Source of the DNA: a bacterium
Lineage (GTDB): Bacteria > Patescibacteriota > Patescibacteriia > CAIQCM01
Length of the DNA: 9,398 nt
Direction: 5' to 3'
Assembly: GCA_023246535.1 (NCBI GenBank)
Contig: JAHFIF010000010.1
Location: 8,591-17,988, forward strand
Shown here: positions 1 through 5,127 of the stretch, in pieces
Numbering within the stretch: the stretch's first letter is position 1
Layout: each line of letters opens with the position of its first letter
Position numbers and translations under genes: made by a program
The notes under the pieces: model-generated
Seen by the model: only the letters and a program-made list of their open reading frames with translations
Told to the model about the DNA's origin: nothing
Database searches by the model: none

Positions 1-108
1 CAGATCGAGAACCAGCTGGCCGCTGATGCTGCCGACGCGAGCGACGCCTGGGTCAATGCCCAGGAGCAGGCATATTCGAACGATATCCAATACGCCGCCG
101 CGCGATAA
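1..108 (+). CDS. C-terminal end of an unidentified protein (partial)
   Basis: An open frame enters from the left edge and ends at TAA 106-108, giving 35 residues. The visible tail is rich in Ala, Asp, Asn and Gln (it ends in the residues QYAAAR) and looks helical and soluble, with no membrane segment. I do not recognise the family from so short a tail. It is accepted as a real gene end because the frame is open from the first base, the composition is protein-like, and a strong terminator hairpin begins 15 bases after the stop. Confidence 0.6.
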   Translation, partial: QIENQLAADAADASDAWVNAQEQAYSNDIQYAAAR

Positions 109-122
109 TTTCAAGATTGCAA

Positions 123-151
123 AAAAATGACGGTCTAAAACCGTCATTTTT
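123..151 (+). terminator. Intrinsic terminator after the first partial gene
   Basis: A perfect 12-bp stem (123-134 with 140-151) closes a 5-base loop (135-139). The upper stem is GC-containing (TGACGGT/ACCGTCA). The lower stem is an A5 tract on the left and a T5 tract on the right, so it could terminate transcription in both directions. It separates the upstream gene from the kinase cassette. Confidence 0.85.
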
Positions 152-160
152 GCTTTAAAA

Positions 161-188
161 TTGACATTCTTTGTGCCAAATGATAAGG
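161..188 (+). promoter_or_regulatory. Candidate sigma70-type promoter of the kinase cassette
   Basis: A perfect -35 hexamer TTGACA lies at 161-166. After 16 bases comes GATAAG (183-188), which matches four of six positions of the -10 consensus. It sits just past the terminator and about 50 bases before the kinase start. A second TTGACA at 202-207 has no convincing -10 at a normal distance. The -35 is strong, but the -10 assignment is uncertain. Confidence 0.45.
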
Positions 189-192
189 CACA
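172..192. promoter_or_regulatory. Inverted repeat over the cassette promoter, possible operator
   Basis: TGTGCC (172-177) and GGCACA (187-192) are perfect inverted copies separated by 9 bases. The pair covers the spacer and the candidate -10 of the promoter in front of the kinase gene, where a dimeric repressor would normally bind. No T-tract follows, so it is not a terminator. A role as an operator is inference; chance is possible for 6-base arms. Confidence 0.35.
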
Positions 193-226
193 GATAGGTT
201 TTTGACAAAATTAACCATGCAAAAAC

Positions 227-230
227 GGAG
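227..230 (+). promoter_or_regulatory. Shine-Dalgarno site of the kinase gene
   Basis: GGAG lies 6 bases before the ATG at 237, which supports that start codon. Confidence 0.7.
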
Positions 231-236
231 TGCTAA

Positions 237-1256
237 ATGAGCAAAAGAACGCCCGCTCCAACCCCGGTCGATCACTATGGCGCTTTGCAAGTTCACCGCA
301 AAGCCGACCCTGAAATTATCGAAGCCGCTTACCGCGTGCTTCTTCAACACCGCCGTTTCGCCGACCGGCGAACGGCGATCACCGAAGCCTATGACATTCT
401 TTCCAATGCCGCCGCCCGCGAACGCTACGACCGCGAGCGAAACGATCGCAGCGGCAAAATCATCGGCAGTTTCCGCGTGACCGGAAAGATCGCCGAGGGC
501 GGTTTTGGAAAAACCTACAAAGGCCTGCACCTCCTCACCGGCGAGCCCGTCTGCATCAAACACTGCTCCGAGATTTCGCCGGAAAGCGATGCCATCCTGA
601 TCGAGGAAGCCAAAGCCATGTGGGACCTGCGGCATTTCTCTTTTCCGGCCGTCCGCGACCTGGTGCGGTTGGACGACGAGAGCCTCGCCTTGGTCATGAG
701 CTTCATTGAAGGCCCCACCTTGGCGAAGATCATCGAAAAATACGGTCGGATGGAAGCCGAGCACGTGGCGTGGATCACGCACCGCATCCTCAACGCGCTC
801 ATGTATTTGCATGTGCGCGGCATCATCCATGGCGACATCAAGCCGCAGAACATCATCATTCAGCCGCTGGACCGAACCGTCGTGCTTGTTGATCTAGGTC
901 TAGCCATGATCAAGCCCAAGCGCGGCGACGAATCCAAAGGCTATACCGACCTGTTTTCTCCGCCGGAGCAGCTGGCCGGCAAGGTCCTCATCCCCGAATC
1001 CGACCTTTACAGTTTGGGCATGACCATGATCTATGCCCTTTCGGGCAGCGCCGACCATCTGGCGAACCGGCGCATTCCCGCTTCGGTTCCCGAACCGCTT
1101 AGCGATTTCATCAGCAGCATTACGGCGAAACAGCCGCTCGATCGGCCCCGGGTCTGGGAAGAAGACAACCTCTACGAACAATTCGAAGCGATCCGCATTA
1201 AATCGTTCGGCCACGCCCATTCGGGCGGGACCAAGCCGTTGAAGATCGACATCTAA
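237..1256 (+). CDS. J-like domain fused to a Ser/Thr protein kinase
   Basis: This 339-residue soluble protein should phosphorylate Ser/Thr on partner proteins. Residues 12-68 resemble a J domain (DHYGALQV, then EAAYRVLL, then a helix ending AYDILSN..RERYD). The loop that normally carries the HPD tripeptide is shortened and lacks it, so stimulation of DnaK is unlikely. Residues 79-320 form a Hanks-type kinase: glycine loop EGGFG at 87-91 (first loop Gly is Ala86), ATP-anchoring Lys108, alpha-C Glu123 or Glu124, catalytic loop HGDIKPQN (198-205) with Asp200 and Asn205, metal-binding DLG (219-221), PPE (242-244), Asp256 and Arg303. HGD in place of HRD makes it a non-RD kinase, which often does not need activation-loop phosphorylation. 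No membrane or sensor domain follows. It is the first gene of a three-gene cassette. Confidence 0.9.
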   Translation: MSKRTPAPTPVDHYGALQVHRKADPEIIEAAYRVLLQHRRFADRRTAITEAYDILSNAAARERYDRERNDRSGKIIGSFRVTGKIAEGGFGKTYKGLHLLTGEPVCIKHCSEISPESDAILIEEAKAMWDLRHFSFPAVRDLVRLDDESLALVMSFIEGPTLAKIIEKYGRMEAEHVAWITHRILNALMYLHVRGIIHGDIKPQNIIIQPLDRTVVLVDLGLAMIKPKRGDESKGYTDLFSPPEQLAGKVLIPESDLYSLGMTMIYALSGSADHLANRRIPASVPEPLSDFISSITAKQPLDRPRVWEEDNLYEQFEAIRIKSFGHAHSGGTKPLKIDI

Positions 1257-1266
1257 CCGTTGCAAA

Positions 1267-1272
1267 AAGGAG
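1267..1272 (+). promoter_or_regulatory. Shine-Dalgarno site of the vWA gene
   Basis: A full AAGGAG lies 6 bases before ATG 1279. It is the strongest ribosome-binding site in the window and fixes the start. Confidence 0.85.
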
Positions 1273-1278
1273 AACGCC

Positions 1279-2268
1279 ATGTCAGAGAACGGTGACTACG
1301 AAACATCATCGAGTTACGTGCCGGATCACGATTTCAGCAGCGCGCGGAAGGCCTATGAAGTGCATGCCGGCCGCAGCTACGACAACGCCCGGTCAAGCGG
1401 CAAAACGATCGGCGACTTGCTGCCTGATCATCTGGAAAGCAAGGCGGAAAAACTGCTCTGCCTGCTTTGCGACGAAACCGAGTCGATGAAGAAAACCCCG
1501 GGAATCTTCGTGAGCAAGGGTCCTTACCTTATCCACGAAGCGCGAACCGAATATCTCGGCCCGGACGTCGAGGTCAGTGTCGGCGCCTTCGGCGACGTGC
1601 CGAACGGCGAAACTTACCCGGCGCAAGCCCGGCCCTTTGCCAAGGGCCAAATGCTCAAGACCCGGTTCGAGGAATTGGTCATGGAGGCCGGCGGCGGCGG
1701 AACGATCCATGAGAATTCCGAACTGCTGGCGCTCTATTATGCACGCCGCGTCAAAATGCCCAACGCCGTCGGTCCGGTGCTCGTCATCATCACCGACGAG
1801 ATGCCGTATGAAGAGGTCGATCCCGAGACAGCCGAGCTGGTCCATGTCAAACTGAAGAACGCGATCTCGACCAAGGACATTTTTGACGAACTCAAGAAGA
1901 AATTCTCGGTCTACGTGATCCTGCAGCCTTACGGCGGCGGCTACGACTCGTCGATCACGGCGCGCGTCCACAAAAAATGGCTGGAGTACGTGGACAGCGA
2001 GCACATCGCCGACATGCCCGAACCCGATCGCGTCGTCGACGTCATCTTCGGCATTCTCGCCAAAGAATCGAACAAGATCGACTATTTCCGCGAGGAGATC
2101 GAAGGCCGGCAAACCGCGGAGCAGGTGGCGACCGTCTACCGGGCGCTCAAAACCATCCACGCCGCTTCCATCGCGTCCGGTCCGAAAAAACCGCGCCAGC
2201 TGAAAGCGGCCGGCCAATCGACGATGTTCAAAACCGGCGGCGGCAAAAAGTCCGACGATCTGGCCTGA
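1279..2268 (+). CDS. von Willebrand factor A-like domain protein
   Basis: This 329-residue soluble protein has no signal peptide. A vWA-like Rossmann core spans about residues 55-265. Its metal (MIDAS) site looks complete: strand LLCLLCDETESM (59-70) gives the DxTxS motif with Asp65, Thr67 and Ser69; the GGGGT loop (138-142) gives Thr142; strand VLVIITDE (167-174) gives Asp173. Such domains bind partner proteins through a divalent metal. The tail (about 300-329) is Lys/Gly-rich with SerThr residues and probably disordered, so it could be a kinase target. It lies 22 bases after the kinase gene and 9 before the next gene, so the three are almost certainly co-transcribed. Kinase plus vWA recalls TerY-type modules, which pair a vWA protein with a kinase and a PP2C phosphatase, but no phosphatase is present. 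The domain call is fairly sure; the role is inferred. Confidence 0.8.
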   Translation: MSENGDYETSSSYVPDHDFSSARKAYEVHAGRSYDNARSSGKTIGDLLPDHLESKAEKLLCLLCDETESMKKTPGIFVSKGPYLIHEARTEYLGPDVEVSVGAFGDVPNGETYPAQARPFAKGQMLKTRFEELVMEAGGGGTIHENSELLALYYARRVKMPNAVGPVLVIITDEMPYEEVDPETAELVHVKLKNAISTKDIFDELKKKFSVYVILQPYGGGYDSSITARVHKKWLEYVDSEHIADMPEPDRVVDVIFGILAKESNKIDYFREEIEGRQTAEQVATVYRALKTIHAASIASGPKKPRQLKAAGQSTMFKTGGGKKSDDLA

Positions 2269-2270
2269 GG
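2267..2270 (+). promoter_or_regulatory. Shine-Dalgarno site of the barrel gene, overlapping the vWA stop
   Basis: GAGG overlaps the last two bases of the vWA TGA stop and lies 7 bases before ATG 2278. This layout favours translational coupling of the two genes and supports the 2278 start. Confidence 0.6.
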
Positions 2271-2277
2271 CGCGCTC

Positions 2278-3372
2278 ATGAATGCCATTGAGCTCATGGT
2301 GACCCTCTGGCCCAGCTTTCCGCACTTCCCGCGGTTTGCCAACGATCGGCGGCTGGGCGGTATCAGGCTGAACAGCGCCATGATGAGCAGTCCGGAACTC
2401 GACCGCGAGCTCGCAACCATTAGCGAGCTCGCGCCGGCCAACCCGCTTTGGTACGACATCAAAGGACGGCAAATGCGGGTCGCCGAGGTCATTCCGAACG
2501 CTCACCACTTGGAGGTCGTCCTCAACCATCCGATCAGCGTCAAAACGCCGACGGTGGTCCTATTCAAAGCCGGAGCCGACTTTGCGCTCTTGAAACGGAT
2601 CGAGGATGGCGGCCGGCGGCTAATTTTCGACGGCGGACCGCGCTATGTGGTCAAAGCCGGCGAATCGCTGCATATCAGGCACCACAGCCTGGTCGTTCAC
2701 GGTCCGCTCTTCACCGATGGCGAATTGGCCAAGATCGAAAAGGTCAAAGCCTTCGGTTTTAAGCGCTGGTTCCTCTCATACGTGGAAGAACAGTCCGACA
2801 TCGACCGGTTCCTGGAACTGGTCGGTACGGATGCCGAGGTCATGCTCAAGATCGAATCCCGGCAAGGACTCGCGTTCGTTGCCGACCAATTCGTCAAACG
2901 GCCGAACTTGACGCTCGTCGCCGCCCGCGGCGATTTGTATGTCGAGATCGACCGGCCGCATCAAATTACAAAAGCGCTGCGGCTCATCATCGACAAGGAC
3001 CCCGAGGCGGTGGTCGCCTCGCGACTCTTGCTTTCGACGGTCTTCGACACGGTGGGAACGGCATTGCGACTGGTGGTTGAAACCGGCAAAGGGCCCGAGA
3101 TCAGCTCGCGCCTGCCGCTTACGACCATCTTCAATCCCGTTCCCGAAGCGCTTCGAAAAACGATCGAACGCGGCGAAGGACGGATTGTCGAACCGCGCGT
3201 GCTGCTCGAAAGGATATACGACCCTGTTCCGTCATGCGCCGACTTTCTGGAGATCGCCTGGCTCATCGATATCGGCTATCGACGCATGATGCTCTGCGAT
3301 GAGCTCTGTCTCAAAGAAGAGCTGCTGAACGTCGCCGTTAACGCCTTCGACGCCTTCCGAAAAGACTATTGA
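2278..3372 (+). CDS. Pyruvate-kinase-like TIM-barrel protein with a tandem triplication
   Basis: The 364-residue protein follows the pyruvate kinase fold order. Residues 5-32 (MVTLWPS..IRLN) match the KIVxTLGP..ARLN start; DIKG (60-63) matches DTKG; a short B-domain-like section lies at about 75-145; KIES (191-194) supplies the catalytic Lys191 and Glu193; AARGDL (215-220) supplies metal-binding Asp219. The region after this, aligned to the ATQMLESM..PTRAE segment, occurs three times with an exact 29-residue period (230-258, 259-287, 288-316) before the chain resumes at 317-345. The usual C-terminal allosteric domain is absent; typical enzymes have about 470 residues. The Ser/His of RLNFSHG, the Thr of DTKG and the catalytic Thr of ATQ are changed, so normal pyruvate kinase activity is doubtful. 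It is the last gene of the cassette and could be a divergent enzyme or a ligand sensor. Confidence 0.75.
   Translation: MNAIELMVTLWPSFPHFPRFANDRRLGGIRLNSAMMSSPELDRELATISELAPANPLWYDIKGRQMRVAEVIPNAHHLEVVLNHPISVKTPTVVLFKAGADFALLKRIEDGGRRLIFDGGPRYVVKAGESLHIRHHSLVVHGPLFTDGELAKIEKVKAFGFKRWFLSYVEEQSDIDRFLELVGTDAEVMLKIESRQGLAFVADQFVKRPNLTLVAARGDLYVEIDRPHQITKALRLIIDKDPEAVVASRLLLSTVFDTVGTALRLVVETGKGPEISSRLPLTTIFNPVPEALRKTIERGEGRIVEPRVLLERIYDPVPSCADFLEIAWLIDIGYRRMMLCDELCLKEELLNVAVNAFDAFRKDY
2965..3225 (+). repeat. Three tandem copies of an 87-base (29-codon) unit
   Basis: Copies are 2965-3051, 3052-3138 and 3139-3225, with no gaps between them. Each encodes a helix carrying ALR at unit positions 4-6, then a strand with Arg at position 20, Leu at 23 and an aromatic at 27. 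Copies 1 and 2 share 10 of 29 residues, and copies 2 and 3 share 11 of 29. DNA identity is low by eye, so the duplication is old. Copy 3 leads straight into the rest of the pyruvate-kinase-like barrel. Confidence 0.75.
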
Positions 3373-3390
3373 CCGACTGCGTTATTTCTC

Positions 3391-3423
3391 GACCGACGGA
3401 TTTTCTCCGTCGGTCTTTATTTT
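3391..3423 (+). terminator. Intrinsic terminator closing the three-gene cassette
   Basis: A perfect 10-bp GC-rich stem (3391-3400 with 3406-3415) closes a TTTTC loop and is followed by TTTATTTT (3416-3423). It begins 19 bases after the barrel gene stop and separates the cassette from mnmA. Confidence 0.92.
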
Positions 3424-3466
3424 GGCTGAAATCCGGCCGCGGCCCGGTCGGCATCCGGACGGCGGC

Positions 3467-3495
3467 TTGAATAAACGCGCGGCGTATGATATTAT
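3467..3495 (+). promoter_or_regulatory. Candidate promoter of mnmA, possibly giving a leaderless transcript
   Basis: TTGAAT (3467-3472) and TATTAT (3490-3495) are separated by 17 bases and match four and five of six consensus positions. A second -10-like TATGAT lies at 3485-3490. Transcription would begin about 7 bases on, almost exactly at the ATG at 3503. No Shine-Dalgarno sequence is present, so a leaderless mRNA is plausible. Confidence 0.5.
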
Positions 3496-3502
3496 TTTTC
3501 GA

Positions 3503-4633
3503 ATGAATAGCGAATTAAACCATAAAAAAGCATGCCCCGAGCCGGGTCGAGGGGTCGTTCTCGGACTCTCCGGGGGCGTTGATTCGGCGGTGGCGGCGCA
3601 TCTCTTGAAAGAGCAGGGATACGAGGTTTTTTGCGTCTATTTGAAGAATTGGACCGAGCCGGACGAGAACGGCGTATGTCCGGCGCTGCGCGATCGCGAG
3701 GATGCCATGCGGATCGCCGCCAAGCTTGATCTGCCGTTTCAGACCGTTGATCACGAAAAAGAATATCGCGACCGCGTTTTTGCGCCGTTCATCGAAGGTT
3801 TGAACCGCGGGATCAATCCTAATCCCGACGTTCTCTGCAACCCGTTCGTTAAATTTGTCGCGCTCAGCGCGATCGCTGATAAAATTGGCGCCGCGTTTAT
3901 CGCGACCGGGCATTATGCGCGCCAAGAGAACGGCAAACTCTTGACCGGCCGCGATCCAGAAAAGGATCAGAGCTATTTTCTTTCGCGCCTCACCAAAGAA
4001 CAGCTGTCACGAACGCTTTTTCCGATCGGCGAATTAACCAAGCCGGAGGTGCGCGCCATTGCCTGCCAGATCGGTTTGCATGTGGCCGCCAAAGAGGGGA
4101 CGAGCGGCATTTGTTTCATCGGCGAACGCAATTTTGAAAATTTCATGAAGGACAAGGTCGTTTCCGCGCCCGGACCGATCGTTGATACCGAAGGAAAGAT
4201 TGTCGGCGAACATCGCGGCTTGCCGTTCTACACCATCGGCCAGCGGCACGGCTTTGGCCATCTGACAGACGCGGATCCCTCGGCGCGACTCGGGACGGCT
4301 GCCGCGGCAGCCGGCGGGGAGCCGTATTATGTGGCGCAAAAGATTGTCGCGACCAATACTTTGGTCGTTGCGCGCGCCTATGACCCGGCCCTTTTTAGGA
4401 ACGAAATTGAAGCCGTCGAAGCGCATTGGATAACGGGAGAACCGGTTTTTCCCCTTGAATGCGCCGTGCGGCTGCGCTACCGGCAAGCCTTGCAATCATG
4501 CACCGTCACGCTACAATCAGAGACCGCCCGCCTGCGCCTGGCCTTCAAAGAGGACCAGAAAGCCGTGACGCCGGGCCAATACGCCGCTTTCTACGCCGGC
4601 GACGTCTGTCTGGGATCGGCGGTAATACTCTAA
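3503..4633 (+). CDS. mnmA: tRNA-specific 2-thiouridylase MnmA
   Basis: MnmA uses ATP to adenylate U34 of tRNA-Lys, -Glu and -Gln and then inserts sulfur to make 2-thiouridine. The 376-residue product is normal in length. It has the PP-loop SGGVDS (23-28), NPNPDVLCN with the nucleophile Cys112, the second catalytic Cys204 in TSGICFIGERNF, ATGHYAR (134-140), DQSYFL (155-160) and the C-terminal barrel beginning around YTIGQRHG. The frame stays open back to TTG 3422, but that start lies inside the upstream terminator, so ATG 3503 is preferred. Two local oddities are a PEPGR-type N-terminal segment encoded by a palindrome-like sequence, and an extra Ala-rich loop at about 253-272. The gene stands between a strong terminator and an unknown gene. 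Confidence 0.95.
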   Translation: MNSELNHKKACPEPGRGVVLGLSGGVDSAVAAHLLKEQGYEVFCVYLKNWTEPDENGVCPALRDREDAMRIAAKLDLPFQTVDHEKEYRDRVFAPFIEGLNRGINPNPDVLCNPFVKFVALSAIADKIGAAFIATGHYARQENGKLLTGRDPEKDQSYFLSRLTKEQLSRTLFPIGELTKPEVRAIACQIGLHVAAKEGTSGICFIGERNFENFMKDKVVSAPGPIVDTEGKIVGEHRGLPFYTIGQRHGFGHLTDADPSARLGTAAAAAGGEPYYVAQKIVATNTLVVARAYDPALFRNEIEAVEAHWITGEPVFPLECAVRLRYRQALQSCTVTLQSETARLRLAFKEDQKAVTPGQYAAFYAGDVCLGSAVIL

Positions 4634-4649
4634 TGCAACACGCGACATA

Positions 4650-4683
4650 AAGCATTCCGGCTTCCGCTTAATGCTTCATGTTT
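4650..4683 (+). terminator. Possible weak terminator after mnmA
   Basis: AAGCATT (4650-4656) pairs with AATGCTT (4670-4676), with a small inner CGG/CCG stem. After CATG comes TTTT. The stem is interrupted and the T-run short, so read-through is likely. The TATAAA at 4684-4689 directly after it, 4 bases before the next ATG, could be a -10 element for the following gene, but no good -35 is seen. Confidence 0.3.
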
Positions 4684-4693
4684 TATAAACCAT

Positions 4694-5116
4694 ATGAACC
4701 TCGACCTCAACCGCGAACAATTCATCACCTTGCTCGAGTCCGTCCATCTGGCGGGCCATGTTCGCGGCGCGCCGGAACTTGATGAGCTTGAAGAGATCTT
4801 GCTCAAATGCGGCCTGGCGGCCGGGCTCGACGGGATGATCATGGACGACAACGGCAAACTAACACTCAACAATCTCATCTTGCGCGCGTTGCATGAAGAG
4901 ATCGACGCCTACGACGATGAAAATTTCGAAACCACGCTCGCCGACGAACTGGCCTCGCGCGATCTCAGCTTCGTAAAAACCCCCGAGGAGATCGCGGCGC
5001 TTTCCGACGCCGAGTATGACGCCATCATCGAATCCCAAGCGCGCCGCTACGAAGCGGAATTCGCCGAACACGGCGTCGACCACCTGACCCTTGCTCATCC
5101 TTTGCCGCTTGCGTAG
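4694..5116 (+). CDS. Acidic 140-residue protein of unknown function
   Basis: I cannot name this protein. By my count it has 31 Asp/Glu against 9 Lys/Arg, so it is strongly acidic. It appears mostly helical, with no signal peptide or membrane segment. The opening (LNREQFITLLESVHLAGHV) is an amphipathic helix, and a later section (about 75-125) is dominated by acidic helices. There are no recognisable catalytic or metal motifs; the only Cys is in LLKCGL. ATG 4694 has no Shine-Dalgarno site, but TATAAA lies just upstream. Its stop TAG is 11 bases before alaS, so the two may be expressed together. Placement between mnmA and alaS suggests a link to translation, but that is only context. Its coding reality rests on the full-length open frame, tight packing and consistent composition. 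Confidence 0.7.
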   Translation: MNLDLNREQFITLLESVHLAGHVRGAPELDELEEILLKCGLAAGLDGMIMDDNGKLTLNNLILRALHEEIDAYDDENFETTLADELASRDLSFVKTPEEIAALSDAEYDAIIESQARRYEAEFAEHGVDHLTLAHPLPLA

Positions 5117-5119
5117 AAT
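5091..5119 (+). promoter_or_regulatory. Possible alaS promoter inside the end of the upstream gene
   Basis: TAGAAT (5114-5119) is a good -10 match and overlaps the TAG stop of the preceding gene. A weak TTGCTC lies 17 bases upstream (5091-5096). Transcription would start about at ATG 5128, which has no Shine-Dalgarno site, again suggesting a leaderless message. Confidence 0.35.
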
Positions 5120-5127
5120 GATTATCT

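Noticed and set aside
202..230. Second TTGACA as a separate promoter
   Set aside because: The position for its -10 reads ACGGAG, the ribosome-binding region, so no promoter can be supported.
144..830. Minus-strand open frame of 228 codons opposite the kinase
   Set aside because: It covers the kinase motifs on the other strand and would begin inside them; no family features are seen.
1393..2529. Long open frame on the minus strand (378 codons)
   Set aside because: It lies opposite the vWA and barrel genes, both of which have recognisable folds and ribosome-binding sites. The GC-rich codons of a real gene often leave the complementary frame open; the translation shows no motif.
3422..3502. 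Upstream TTG start for mnmA
   Set aside because: It begins within the T-tract of a terminator, lacks a ribosome-binding site and would transcribe through its own promoter; MnmA similarity begins after ATG 3503.
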